From NCBI GenBank assembly GCA_027019335.1, contig JALUWV010000035.1, positions 1 to 64,000 of the forward strand: a stretch of 64,000 nt of DNA. Direction: 5' to 3'. A program made the translations under genes and the position numbers. The stretch's first letter is position 1; each line of letters starts with the position of its first letter. The notes beneath the pieces were generated by a model. It made no database searches, was not told where the DNA came from, and saw only the letters and a program-made list of their open reading frames with translations. Source of the stretch: Sulfurimonas sp. Lineage in GTDB: Bacteria > Campylobacterota > Campylobacteria > Campylobacterales > Sulfurimonadaceae. This document shows, one piece after another, positions 1-10,252 of this stretch.

Positions 1-176
1 TCCATCATACATACTCTAAAATAGTTCAATGAGCTTTTTAACTGTAAATTTTTAATATTTTTTACGGATATTCCGTTCTAATACCTAGTTTAGTGTGTTG
101 AAAAACTGTTTCATCGGATTTACCTACGGAAAGTTTGCTTTTTCGCGTTTTTCATAGAAAAAAGCACTAAAAGTCC

Positions 177-1205
177 TTAAACTTTAGCTATCCATCCTCC
201 ACCTATAAGTTTATTACCATCATAAAAAACAGCAGCTTGCCCAATTGCCACACCAAAGACACTTTCTAAAAGCTCTACTTCTGCTGTATCTACATTAATA
301 ATAACTTTACATGGTACAGCTTTTGTTCTATATCTTAATTTAACTGTTGTCTCAAACTCTTTTTTATCAGTAAACATATTGAGATTATTTAAAGAAACAT
401 GATTACAGGCAAGTTCTTCTTTCTTTCCTACAACAATTTGATTCTCTTTAGCATTTATACTTAACACAAAATGCGGATCATGTGCGCCATGTACAGTAAA
501 TCCTTTACGCTTTCCGATGGTATAGTGCATATACCCTTTATGCTTACCTATAACATTACCTTCTCTATCTAAAACATCCCCTTCATTATCGACCTCTACA
601 TAATCTTTTAACAAATCTGTATATGTAGTCTCAACAAAACATATTTCACTTGATTCTGCTTGGGAAGCAAAAGATTCTAAGCCTTTGACTGAATGAGCCA
701 CTTCTTTTATATCACTTTTTTTTCTTTCACCTAATGGAAATTTCAATCTTGGTAAAATATTTTTATTGACATAAAATAAAAAGTAGCTTTGATCTTTTGT
801 ATCATCTTCTGCTTGGTAAAAATACTTTCCATCTGTTTTAATGTAGTGTCCCGTTGCTAAATATGCTGCACCTACACTATCTGCAAAGCGAATCATTTCA
901 CCAAACTTCATTGTTTTATTACACAAGGCACAAGGATTTGGTGTCTTTCCTTGTGCATATGTATCTATAAAAGGTTCAAACACTTCTTTTCTAAAATTAT
1001 CTTGTAAGTCAAGAATATGCAATTTTACACCCAACTTATCAGCAGCTTTTTGCGCTCGAGCTTGGTGAATTTCATGATAACCTGGCTTAGAGTGAAGTTT
1101 CATATATAAACCTTCTACCTCATAGCCCTCTTCTTGTAACAAAAGTGTTGATACTGTAGAATCAACACCCCCACTCATTCCTACTAATACTTTATTTTTT
1201 TGCAT
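177..1205 (-). CDS. mnmA: tRNA-specific 2-thiouridylase MnmA
   Basis: N-terminal GMSGGVDSTV PP-loop motif; NPCALCNK and SSEICFV catalytic Cys motifs. Confidence 0.95.
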   Translation of the reverse strand: MQKNKVLVGMSGGVDSTVSTLLLQEEGYEVEGLYMKLHSKPGYHEIHQARAQKAADKLGVKLHILDLQDNFRKEVFEPFIDTYAQGKTPNPCALCNKTMKFGEMIRFADSVGAAYLATGHYIKTDGKYFYQAEDDTKDQSYFLFYVNKNILPRLKFPLGERKKSDIKEVAHSVKGLESFASQAESSEICFVETTYTDLLKDYVEVDNEGDVLDREGNVIGKHKGYMHYTIGKRKGFTVHGAHDPHFVLSINAKENQIVVGKKEELACNHVSLNNLNMFTDKKEFETTVKLRYRTKAVPCKVIINVDTAEVELLESVFGVAIGQAAVFYDGNKLIGGGWIAKV

Positions 1206-1207
1206 AT

Positions 1208-1951
1208 CTATACCTTTAAACGGGACAATGATTTATAATAACTTGATTCTTTGAGTCCCGCATCTTCTAAAAGTTCAATTTGTGTTTTTAATGATTTTTC
1301 TATCTCTTGACTTACATACTCTAAATCATCTGTCAAATGAATTATTTTTAAATCTTCTTCATCTATCATACCATCACGAAGTAATCGATTTTCAATAAAC
1401 TCCAAGAGTGGTTTATAAAATTCTGTACCTATCACAAAGATTTTTACACCCGTTACCTTCCGTGTTTGCACCAATGTCAAAGATTCAAAGAGTTCATCTA
1501 ATGTACCAAATCCTCCAGGAAATATCACATATGCCATGGAGTATTTAACTAACATCACTTTTCGTGAGAAAAAGTAATCAAAACTCAACTCTTTAGTTGT
1601 ATAAGGATTTGCCACTTGCTCAAAAGGCAAATCTATGTTTAAACCAACAGACTCTACCTCTGGATTTGTTGTAGCACCACGATTGGCAGCTTCCATGATA
1701 CCTGGTCCACCACCAGACATAATGTTAAAACCTTTTTTTGCCAACATTGAAGCAAGGGTCTTTGTCTTTTGATAATATACATCATCTTGTGCCGTTCTTG
1801 CACTTCCAAAAATAGTTACTGTTGGACCGAGATCACCGAGTTCATCAAAACCTTTGACAAAATCAGCAATAATTTTAAAAACACTCCAAACATCAGCTGA
1901 TTTAATATCTTTAATATATTTTTTTGTTAATGTATTATCTTTTTTTTTCAT
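1208..1951 (-). CDS. TIGR00730/LOG family Rossmann-fold protein
   Basis: SGGGPGIMEAANRGA and FPGGFGTLDELFE motifs. Confidence 0.9.
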   Translation of the reverse strand: MKKKDNTLTKKYIKDIKSADVWSVFKIIADFVKGFDELGDLGPTVTIFGSARTAQDDVYYQKTKTLASMLAKKGFNIMSGGGPGIMEAANRGATTNPEVESVGLNIDLPFEQVANPYTTKELSFDYFFSRKVMLVKYSMAYVIFPGGFGTLDELFESLTLVQTRKVTGVKIFVIGTEFYKPLLEFIENRLLRDGMIDEEDLKIIHLTDDLEYVSQEIEKSLKTQIELLEDAGLKESSYYKSLSRLKV

Positions 1952-1952
1952 A

Positions 1953-2825
1953 TTAGCCCTTTAGCTGGGTAAGTCTCTCTTTTTTTGTTCCAATTGAAGT
2001 GATTTGTACACCAAAGTTTCCATCAACGATAACAACTTCTCCTTGTGCTATCACATGATTATCAACTAAAATTTCTAAAGGATCATTTGCAAGTTGATTG
2101 AGTTCTATCACTGAACCTATATCCATATTGAGTACATCTTTTAAAAGCATCTTTTTTTTCCCAATCCTTACCTTGACAGGAAGCTTTACATCCATAATAA
2201 GCGAAATATTTTTCATCTCTTCGCTAGATAAGCTCATTGAATCATTTGAACCAGAAGGTTCATCCACAGCTAAGCCATTTGATTCAGGTGCGAATGTTTC
2301 ATTTGTTTGTGCATTTGGAGATAAAGCTTTCTTTAAATTTTCATCTATGATAAACATCAGCATTGCAGAAACACTACCAAGAGTAAAATTATAAACATAC
2401 ATTGTATTATAATCTTCAAGACTCACTTCGGCACCATCTCCAACAAGTTCAATATCAGTGATACTAAAGGACAAAACAGGCAAATCTTTTTGTGCAGAGA
2501 GTGTATTGCCCATGGCACCAAAGATATTAGAGACTATCTCTTTGCCTGCATCCAAATCATCTTCACTTACATCTTCTCTATCACTTGCCTCTTCACCCAT
2601 CATCATATCAGATAATGCTGCAACAAGATTAGGGGGAAGTGCAACCATAGCCGTTGCATCGGTATCTCCAGAAACTGTTATTTTAGTCAAAACAATTGGA
2701 GGAATAATATTGGAAATAATACTTAATTCTTGTTCTTCTTTCAAATCCAACGTTGGAGCTTCCCCTACTAAGGCTTCTATCGTACCTGTGGTCTCTTGTT
2801 GGAATAATTCTATAAAAGTACTCAT
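1953..2825 (-). CDS. fliY: Flagellar motor switch protein FliY (CheC-like N-term, FliN C-term)
   Basis: C-terminal FliN-like domain (MDVKLPVKVRIGKKKMLLKDVLNMDIGSVIELNQ); adjacent to fliM. Confidence 0.9.
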   Translation of the reverse strand: MSTFIELFQQETTGTIEALVGEAPTLDLKEEQELSIISNIIPPIVLTKITVSGDTDATAMVALPPNLVAALSDMMMGEEASDREDVSEDDLDAGKEIVSNIFGAMGNTLSAQKDLPVLSFSITDIELVGDGAEVSLEDYNTMYVYNFTLGSVSAMLMFIIDENLKKALSPNAQTNETFAPESNGLAVDEPSGSNDSMSLSSEEMKNISLIMDVKLPVKVRIGKKKMLLKDVLNMDIGSVIELNQLANDPLEILVDNHVIAQGEVVIVDGNFGVQITSIGTKKERLTQLKG

Positions 2826-2828
2826 TTA

Positions 2829-3917
2829 CTACTCCTCATCTTGCATTTCATTATCATTTATTATATCCTGAACACCTGAGATTTTATCGTGTCTCTGTTT
2901 TTCAAAATTTTCTAAGGCACGTTTAACGGCATCTTTTTCTGTTTGTATAATCTCTGTAATCTGAATAGATTTTCTAAAACGACGCAAGCCAATTTCTCCT
3001 TTAAACCTATCTTTAGAATCAACACTTACTGTGACGATATCATTTGCTGCACTTGGAAGTCGTAAAACATCCCCCACTTGTAAGCTCAAAATATCTGCCA
3101 TTGTTAAATCAGTATTACCTAAACTTGCTTCCACACTCACTTGCGCCCCACCAAGAAGCACTTGCAATTCTGTATTTCTACTTTTTTTAGAACTCGTCTC
3201 ATTGAGCATCAAATCACGCGATGCTAGTTTTGGTAAAATAGGTTCAAGGGCTATAACAGGATAGCATATATTCATCATCCCAGAACTATGCCCAATAATA
3301 ATCTCCATGACAACCATCACAACAATCTCATTTTGAGCAACAATCTGCACAACATTTGGACTTGATTCTTTGGACTCTACGATAGGATAAACCTCCATAA
3401 CAGGTCCCCATGCCTCTTTTAAAGTACTCATCATCACACGAAGAATCGTTTCAAAAAGGCTCAACTCTATATCTGAAAATTCTCGTGAAGCATCAAAAGG
3501 TTCTCCTTTTCCCCCTAAAAGTCTATCAAGCATAGGAAATGCAATAGAAGGATTAATCTCTATGACCCCACTTCCTTCTAAGGGCTTTACAGAAAAAACA
3601 TTAAAGGATGTTGGATTTGGTAGAGACATTAAAAATTCGCCATAAGTCATCTGGTCAACAGAGTGCAGTTGGATTTCAACGATAGAACGCATAATAGCAG
3701 AAATTTGTGAAGCTAAACTTCTTGCCATTTTATCATGGACACCACGAAATGCACGAAGTTGCTCTTTTGAAACTCTATTTGGTCGTTTAAAATCATAAAG
3801 TGTGACTTGGCGCTGGGGGAGTAAAGTATCTTCACTCCCTTCAAGGACATCATCTCCCTCATCTTCAACAACATCTAAAAGAGCATCAATCTCTTCTTGT
3901 GAAAGTATATCTGCCAT
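2829..3917 (-). CDS. fliM: Flagellar motor switch protein FliM
   Basis: N-terminal MADILSQEEIDALL CheY-binding segment plus FliM core. Confidence 0.95.
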   Translation of the reverse strand: MADILSQEEIDALLDVVEDEGDDVLEGSEDTLLPQRQVTLYDFKRPNRVSKEQLRAFRGVHDKMARSLASQISAIMRSIVEIQLHSVDQMTYGEFLMSLPNPTSFNVFSVKPLEGSGVIEINPSIAFPMLDRLLGGKGEPFDASREFSDIELSLFETILRVMMSTLKEAWGPVMEVYPIVESKESSPNVVQIVAQNEIVVMVVMEIIIGHSSGMMNICYPVIALEPILPKLASRDLMLNETSSKKSRNTELQVLLGGAQVSVEASLGNTDLTMADILSLQVGDVLRLPSAANDIVTVSVDSKDRFKGEIGLRRFRKSIQITEIIQTEKDAVKRALENFEKQRHDKISGVQDIINDNEMQDEE

Positions 3918-3918
3918 A

Positions 3919-4605
3919 TTACGCTCCTATACTTTCTCTAATTTTAAGAATAACTGCTTTATGAATTTGAGATATTCTTGATTCTGTAATATTTAAAATC
4001 TCACTAATCTCTTTAAGTGTTAATTCTTCAAAATAATAGAGTTGAATAATCATCTGTTCACGTTCTTTATAAGAAGAGAGTACTTTTTTGATAACAGAAA
4101 CCAGTTGCTCTTTTTCGATGCTAGCAAGTGCCGCACCTTCATCACCTACTTGCAACTGTTCGCCTAAAGGCATAACAGTGTATATAGTAGAAGCAATCCG
4201 TGCATCATGCACTTTTTCAACACTCTCATCTAAAATTTCTGCCAATTCTTCATCGCTAGGTTCTTCTTCATGAGTGAGCATATATTCTTCAACAGTAAAG
4301 TTAATTGCTTTAACGAGTTTACGACTTGCACGAGAGAGTACATCTAAACTTCTCAAGTAATCAAGCATCGCCCCATACACTCGTTTTTTTGCATAGCCCC
4401 AAAAGGAATCATTTAAAGATTCATCATACCGACGTGCTAATTTTATAAGTTCTTCTGTTCCAATAGCTGAAAGGTCTAAAAAATCAACCGAACTAGGAAG
4501 CCGTTCTTTCAAACGGAATGCCATTGCTTTAACAGCTGGAAGATACTGCAATGCAAGCTCATCTTCCTTATGTTTTAAATCTTGTGCATAAGCATTTTTC
4601 ATCAT
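3919..4605 (-). CDS. fliA: RNA polymerase sigma factor FliA (sigma-28)
   Basis: Sigma-70 regions 2-4; located in the flagellar regulatory cluster. Confidence 0.92.
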   Translation of the reverse strand: MMKNAYAQDLKHKEDELALQYLPAVKAMAFRLKERLPSSVDFLDLSAIGTEELIKLARRYDESLNDSFWGYAKKRVYGAMLDYLRSLDVLSRASRKLVKAINFTVEEYMLTHEEEPSDEELAEILDESVEKVHDARIASTIYTVMPLGEQLQVGDEGAALASIEKEQLVSVIKKVLSSYKEREQMIIQLYYFEELTLKEISEILNITESRISQIHKAVILKIRESIGA

Positions 4606-4952
4606 GATGCTATACCCTGTGCTTCTTCAGAGTTCATCTTTGCAGCCATATCTGTTATCTTAATCGCTGAATCTATAAGTTTTTCTCGTTTATTAATCTC
4701 TTTTACAAACATATCCAACTCTTTTTCATGCTGTGCTTTTGGGAAGAAAGCTGATTTGACATTTAAAGTTTGATAATACATAGCTATAATAATATGTGAA
4801 AAAAGATAAAAGAAGGTCGTAATAAAAAATGTATATACAAGAAGTCCCTCAGCATCAAAAGATTTTAAGATGCCAAATACTATACCAACAAAAAATCCTT
4901 GTACTGTAAAAAAATATACAAAATTCTCGCCTAACATATAGCCTCCATACAC
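4602..4952 (-). CDS. Small membrane protein in flhG-fliA interval
   Basis: ORF overlapping fliA by ATGA; two hydrophobic segments; position resembles the small ORF between flhG and fliA in Helicobacter. Confidence 0.75.
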   Translation of the reverse strand: MYGGYMLGENFVYFFTVQGFFVGIVFGILKSFDAEGLLVYTFFITTFFYLFSHIIIAMYYQTLNVKSAFFPKAQHEKELDMFVKEINKREKLIDSAIKITDMAAKMNSEEAQGIAS

Positions 4953-4965
4953 ATAAAAAACACGT

Positions 4966-5850
4966 TTAAAAGTGTTCTATCAATCTTTTAAATAGCCCTG
5001 AGAGACCACTTTCACTTGAAGAGACTAGCATATTTCGTTCCAATTTAGACATTATAATTTTAACAATATTTTCTATATCTTTATAAACCTGTGAATTTGG
5101 ATAGAGTGCCGTAAAAAGAGCGCGCTGTTTCACCGAAGAAGAGACCTTCACATCTGCATTGATTTTTCCATATAATCGTAAATCTAATTTCGTCCCAATA
5201 TTTGCTTTGGCAACCTTTTTAATCTTATCAAATACGGCATTAGCTTCTTTATCACTCTTGACCTGATTCATAATCATTCCAATATCATCACGAAGTGTTG
5301 CAATGGTTTTAATCGTTGCATATGCATCTGTAATCGCTGCAGGATCGGGTACAGTAACGACAATGACATCATCTGCAGCATTGAGAAACATTTGAATATG
5401 CTCGCCAATCCCTGCCCCAGTATCAATAATCATCACATCAAGTTTATCTAAAACTTGTGCCTCCTGCATAAAACGTTCAAAAAGAGCTTTATCAGAATAC
5501 TTGAGTATTTCATCGCCACTCTCTCCAGGGATTAAAATCAAATTTCTTGTAATAGGGATTAATATCTCTGAAACAGTTGCTTCACCTTTGAGAACATGTA
5601 AAATATTTTTCTTTATTTTAACATTAAACATTACATCTAAATTTGCAAGCCCAATATCTGCATCGAAGATACCAACATTTAAGCCTTGTTGAGAGAGTGC
5701 ATAAGCAAGATTTGAACTAATTGTGCTTTTCCCAACACCACCTTTTCCACTTGTAATCGCAATAAAACGTGTTTTTTTAGACTTCTTTACTATCTCATCA
5801 CTCTTTGAGGCGACAAGTTCTTCTAGTTTTTGTGCTTGATTGCCTATCAT
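4966..5850 (-). CDS. flhG: FlhG/YlxH MinD-like ATPase
   Basis: SGKGGVGKSTISSNLAY deviant Walker A; adjacent to flhF. Confidence 0.92.
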   Translation of the reverse strand: MIGNQAQKLEELVASKSDEIVKKSKKTRFIAITSGKGGVGKSTISSNLAYALSQQGLNVGIFDADIGLANLDVMFNVKIKKNILHVLKGEATVSEILIPITRNLILIPGESGDEILKYSDKALFERFMQEAQVLDKLDVMIIDTGAGIGEHIQMFLNAADDVIVVTVPDPAAITDAYATIKTIATLRDDIGMIMNQVKSDKEANAVFDKIKKVAKANIGTKLDLRLYGKINADVKVSSSVKQRALFTALYPNSQVYKDIENIVKIIMSKLERNMLVSSSESGLSGLFKRLIEHF

Positions 5851-7115
5851 GCTTTACTCCTGTTAAACCCATGTAACACACACTCTATGAGAAAATCACT
5901 ACTTGCTACAACTAAATCTTCAGGAACTTCTTGTCCCACCGAAAAATAGCTAATAGGCTTTTTCGTTTCATAGGCAAGTGAAAATATATTTCCAAAACCC
6001 ATTGTCTCATCTAATTTTGTAAACATCAAAGTATCTATGCCCAAAGGAGCAAAGTTATCATAGGTAATTTTTAAATCCTCATATTTTATTGAACTTGGCA
6101 TCACGAGGATAACATCTACATGATACTGCGTTTGATTGTTATTTAAACACTCATAGATTTTTTCTATTTTTCCTTTATCATAAGGACTAGACCCCATCGT
6201 ATCTATCAAGATATAATCACAATACTTTAGTGATTCTAAGGCATTAGAAAATTCTGGAGGATCTACAACTGTTTCTATACCAAGTTTCATCATACGAGCA
6301 TACTGCATGAGTTGTTCTACTGCGCCTATTCTATATGTATCTAAAACAACAAGCCCTACTTTATACTTTTTATCAAGTAAAAAAGAGTAGCGTGCGGCAA
6401 GCTTAGCAATACTGGTTGTTTTACCAACACCTGTAGGACCCACAAGCATCATTACCTTTTTGGCTCCAAGTTTTGGTTGTACTTCCATACGTATGGGTAC
6501 CATCTTGCGAAGGATTGTCTGAAAGTAGCGTTTCACTGTTGCTGAATTTTCTTTCATTTTAAAAGGCATATGCTCTAGGGTAATACGCATCAAGCCATCT
6601 AAATGTTCTTTATTCATCCCACTTTGTGCGGCAAGTCTGTAAATCTCTGCAAATTCTGCTGGAATCTGTGCTTCAATGTCAGGAGATTTTTCATCCCAAA
6701 ACATATTTTGAATAATTTTCACTTTATCTGTAAGTTTGTTAATCTCGGTTTTAATCTCTTTTAACTCTTTTGGCTCATACACTGTTTGTGCTTGTGCTTT
6801 TCCCTCATAATTAAACTGAGGTTTTGTAACATCAGCAACCTGAGAAATTTGCTTTGCTGCATTTGAAATATCAAACAAGATATCTTCACTCTCTTGTCTG
6901 AGCGGTTTTTGTTTTGAAAGTGGCTTTTGATTTGTATAGGTTGCCGGAATTTTCTCTTCTTCTACACCTATCAGTATCTCATATAGAGCCTGTTTACCAA
7001 GTGCTTTTTTCTGCACTTCTCGCGTTTCAATGAGCATTCCCTCATCGCCAATCTCTAGTTTTGCTTTTTTAAGTGCTTCTGAAGGAGTGGCACCTGTAAA
7101 TGTCAGTATCTTCAT
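5847..7115 (-). CDS. flhF: Flagellar biosynthesis GTPase FlhF (start trimmed from 7163 to MKILTFTG)
   Basis: SRP-type GTPase motif GPTGVGKTTSIAKLAA; typical MKILTFTG N-terminus at 7115. Confidence 0.92.
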   Translation of the reverse strand: MKILTFTGATPSEALKKAKLEIGDEGMLIETREVQKKALGKQALYEILIGVEEEKIPATYTNQKPLSKQKPLRQESEDILFDISNAAKQISQVADVTKPQFNYEGKAQAQTVYEPKELKEIKTEINKLTDKVKIIQNMFWDEKSPDIEAQIPAEFAEIYRLAAQSGMNKEHLDGLMRITLEHMPFKMKENSATVKRYFQTILRKMVPIRMEVQPKLGAKKVMMLVGPTGVGKTTSIAKLAARYSFLLDKKYKVGLVVLDTYRIGAVEQLMQYARMMKLGIETVVDPPEFSNALESLKYCDYILIDTMGSSPYDKGKIEKIYECLNNNQTQYHVDVILVMPSSIKYEDLKITYDNFAPLGIDTLMFTKLDETMGFGNIFSLAYETKKPISYFSVGQEVPEDLVVASSDFLIECVLHGFNRSKA

Positions 7116-7600
7116 TGATGCAAACTTGCAAGAGGAATTACCACACTCTCTCTTTGAGACCAAGCAGGATGTGGGAGTGTTAATTTTTTTGTATTTATAA
7201 TTTTGTTATCAAAAAATATAATATCCAAATCTAATGTCCTTGGTGCATTCGGAAAACTTCTCGTTCTCCCAAATTTTTTTTCTAATCGCATCAAATACGC
7301 TAAAAAATCTTTTGCCTGCATATTTGTCTTTATAATCATAATTGAGTTAAAAAAATCATCTTGATTGGTATACCCAAACGGAGGATTTTTTAAAATCAAT
7401 GATGTTTGCAAAAGCACAACATGCTTCTCTTTTTGTAGATGAAAAAAAAGATGTTGAAATCTTCTTTTTACATCCCCTAAGTTTCCACCTATACCTACTG
7501 TAGCAGTATAACGTAAAGGAGACCCTTTTCTTCTCGTATAAGGAAATGAAAGCCCTCTAAATGATGTTAAAGTGTCATTGAGACTATGTTTTCTATACAT
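7112..7600 (-). CDS. folK: 2-amino-4-hydroxy-6-hydroxymethyldihydropteridine diphosphokinase
   Basis: GIGGNLGD and RTLDLDIIFFD motifs. Confidence 0.92.
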   Translation of the reverse strand: MYRKHSLNDTLTSFRGLSFPYTRRKGSPLRYTATVGIGGNLGDVKRRFQHLFFHLQKEKHVVLLQTSLILKNPPFGYTNQDDFFNSIMIIKTNMQAKDFLAYLMRLEKKFGRTRSFPNAPRTLDLDIIFFDNKIINTKKLTLPHPAWSQRESVVIPLASLHQ

Positions 7601-7616
7601 GAATTTTTAAAAAAAC

Positions 7617-8096
7617 CTATGCTTGTTCTTGTGCTTGTCTTTGTGCTTCTTGAGATGCTGCAATTTCATTAAAAATCTGAATCATTCCCATCATCGCTAA
7701 ATGGTATCCAAATGGACCAAAACCAACAACAGACGATGTACAAACAGGAGCAACCATATTCTCTTTACGGAAATCTTCACGTCTATGAATGTTACTGATA
7801 TGTACTTCAATAGTAGGCACATTCACAGCAGAAATAGCATCACGTATAGCGATAGATGTATGTGTATATGCAGCAGGATTTAAGATAATTCCATGTGCTT
7901 CACCATAACACTCTTGAATCTTATCAACAATTTCACCTTCGAGGTTACTTTGAAAGAATTCTATTTCGAGACCATTTTGTGTTGCGACTTCTTGCATTTG
8001 AGCATGAATTTGCTCTAGTTTCATTGGACCGTAAATATTTTGTTCACGAACACCTAGCATATTTAAATTTGGACCTTGAATTACGACTATCTTCAT
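7617..8096 (-). CDS. aroQ: Type II 3-dehydroquinate dehydratase
   Basis: [31 protein letters not shown] and [14 protein letters not shown] motifs. Confidence 0.95.
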   Translation of the reverse strand: MKIVVIQGPNLNMLGVREQNIYGPMKLEQIHAQMQEVATQNGLEIEFFQSNLEGEIVDKIQECYGEAHGIILNPAAYTHTSIAIRDAISAVNVPTIEVHISNIHRREDFRKENMVAPVCTSSVVGFGPFGYHLAMMGMIQIFNEIAASQEAQRQAQEQA

Positions 8097-8179
8097 TTTT
8101 ACCCTTTAATTTTCTTTTTAAGCAGTTATTTTAGCGAAATAAAGCATAATATAGTTTAAATTTACCAAAAAGATTCACT

Positions 8180-9400
8180 ATGCAGATTATTACCCCCCAT
8201 TTTATCTATTTAAAAGATAGAGTTAGTACAAATTTATCCATTGCGTTTGATACAAGCATACAAAAAATTGCTCCGATTGAAGAACTAAGAGAACTTTACC
8301 CTGAGGCAGAAGTCACAACACTCAGAGAAAATTCACTCCTTATGCCAGGACTTATCAATGCCCATGTGCATATAGAATTTTCTGCGAACAAAACACAGCT
8401 CAGTTATGGCGATTTTATAAACTGGCTTTACAGTGTCATAGAAAACCGTGAAGAACTCATAGGTGGTTGCGATACTTCCTGTATGCAAAATGCTTGTGAA
8501 AGTATGCTTGAGAATGGCATCACAAGTTTTGGTGCGATAAGTTCTCATGGAATGGACTTAGATGCCTGTGCCAATGCAAAACAAAATGTTGTTTACTTTA
8601 ATGAACTCATCGGTTCACAAGCAGTGATGGCAGACACACTTTTTCAAGATTTTTTATCGCGTTTAGATGCGAGTAAAAGCATCAAAAGAGAAGGATTTTA
8701 CCCTGCTGTTGCTATTCACTCACCCTATTCTGTTCACCCAATTCTCATCAAAAAAGCACTTGAAATTGTAAAAAATGAAAATCTCAAACTCACAGCTCAT
8801 TTTATGGAGAGTATTGCCGAGAGAAACTGGCTCGATGATAGTAGTGGTGACTTTACAAAATTTTTTAAAGAGCTACTCAAACAAGATAAAAATGTTTGTG
8901 ATGCAGAGGAATTTTTGGAGCATTTCAACACACAAGAAACACTCCTTACACATGTCACAAATGCAACAGATAAAGAGTTAGAAACTATCCAAAAGCACAA
9001 ACACACTGTCATTCACTGCCCCATTTCAAACCGTCTTTTAGGCAATCCAACACTCAACATCAAAGCCCTCAATGACAAAAATATAAAATGGATTGTTGCA
9101 ACCGATGGACTCAGTTCCAACTATAAACTCGACCTTTTTGAAGAGATGAAAATCTCTCTTTTTATGCATAGCAATGCCCCACTTTTAGAGTTTTCACAAG
9201 CCTTGATAGATGGTATTACGATACATGCAGCTGAAGCACTTGGACTCAATGCAGGCGAGCTAAAAGAAGGAAAAAATGCCGATATGATTGTGCTTGACTT
9301 AGATGCAGCACCAACAAAAGAATTAGCTATTCACCTCATCTTACAGCGATATAATATATCTAAAGTCTATATCAATGGCAAACTAGAAAAAGGGGTTTAA
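8180..9400 (+). CDS. Amidohydrolase, probable aminofutalosine deaminase family
   Basis: PGLINAHVH metal motif, HCPISNRLLGN, ATDGLSSN; family inferred from resemblance to epsilonproteobacterial homologues. Confidence 0.8.
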   Translation: MQIITPHFIYLKDRVSTNLSIAFDTSIQKIAPIEELRELYPEAEVTTLRENSLLMPGLINAHVHIEFSANKTQLSYGDFINWLYSVIENREELIGGCDTSCMQNACESMLENGITSFGAISSHGMDLDACANAKQNVVYFNELIGSQAVMADTLFQDFLSRLDASKSIKREGFYPAVAIHSPYSVHPILIKKALEIVKNENLKLTAHFMESIAERNWLDDSSGDFTKFFKELLKQDKNVCDAEEFLEHFNTQETLLTHVTNATDKELETIQKHKHTVIHCPISNRLLGNPTLNIKALNDKNIKWIVATDGLSSNYKLDLFEEMKISLFMHSNAPLLEFSQALIDGITIHAAEALGLNAGELKEGKNADMIVLDLDAAPTKELAIHLILQRYNISKVYINGKLEKGV

Positions 9401-10212
9401 CACACCTCTTTTTTTGCCATATATTGCAGTTCATCACAAGAGAATCCTGCCTCTTTTCTTGCTTGTATATTTACATTTTTAGCCCGTAAAAATCCTTGTG
9501 GATAATACTTTTGTATAATGTCAAAATATATTTCAGAAGAAACATTTTCTTTTTCACAAGCATAACGAAACCAGACATCTCCTTTTTTTACATGATCCAC
9601 TTCTTCAGCTAAAATGATTTCTAAATTGTAGATTATTTTTTCTATCATATCAGTCTTTGGCAAGCGCCTTAGTTTATCTAAAATCATCGGTGTGGCATCT
9701 AGTCCATTAGCTTCTAAGTAACGCGGTACAACTGCCATACGTTCAAGAAGTGTTTTGGTTCTTTGGCTTGCTTCAAAAAGAGCATTATGTACTGCGACAT
9801 CTCCATAGCCTGCATTTAACTCTTTTAAAAGCGATGTAAGCATTTGAAAATGGCGTATCTCATCTGCTGCCACCGCTAACCAATCAGCATAATATTGCCG
9901 TGGCAATCCCTGAAACCTATAAGCCCCATCAAGTGCTAAATCAATCGCAGAGTACTCTATGTGTGCTACGGCATGGATAAGATTGATTTGTCCTTCTCGT
10001 GTTGTGAGATTTCTACGTTTTGGTACATCTTGAGGTGAAATAATTGTGCAAATCTTTGCATACGAAGGTGTTTGAAATTCTGTCGGGGTATATTCACTCT
10101 CAAAAAATAGAGTACCTGCTTGAAACTCTTTATAAAAAGCTTCAAAGCTTTGGATTTTTTCTTCTGGGTTTTGTATTTGTAAAATTAATGCTAATTCTTT
10201 ATAATAATTCAT
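9397..10212 (-). CDS. DUF455 ferritin-like domain protein
   Basis: Ferritin-like diiron motifs EIRHF and EVDHV. Confidence 0.8.
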   Translation of the reverse strand: MNYYKELALILQIQNPEEKIQSFEAFYKEFQAGTLFFESEYTPTEFQTPSYAKICTIISPQDVPKRRNLTTREGQINLIHAVAHIEYSAIDLALDGAYRFQGLPRQYYADWLAVAADEIRHFQMLTSLLKELNAGYGDVAVHNALFEASQRTKTLLERMAVVPRYLEANGLDATPMILDKLRRLPKTDMIEKIIYNLEIILAEEVDHVKKGDVWFRYACEKENVSSEIYFDIIQKYYPQGFLRAKNVNIQARKEAGFSCDELQYMAKKEVC

Positions 10213-10252
10213 ACAAACATAATGCTATAATTGCGATAAAAAAGAGATAAAT

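Noticed and set aside
64-76. ACGGATATTCCGT hairpin as a rho-independent terminator
   Set aside because: Short stem and no downstream T-tract in either orientation.
2098-2871. Plus-strand ORFs opposite fliY (98 and 137 aa)
   Set aside because: Antisense to strongly supported fliY/fliM with no family signature; shadow ORFs.
9388-9418. AAAAAGGGGTTTAACACACCTCTTTTTTT as a bidirectional terminator
   Set aside because: T-tract present but stem is imperfect; too weak to list as a feature.
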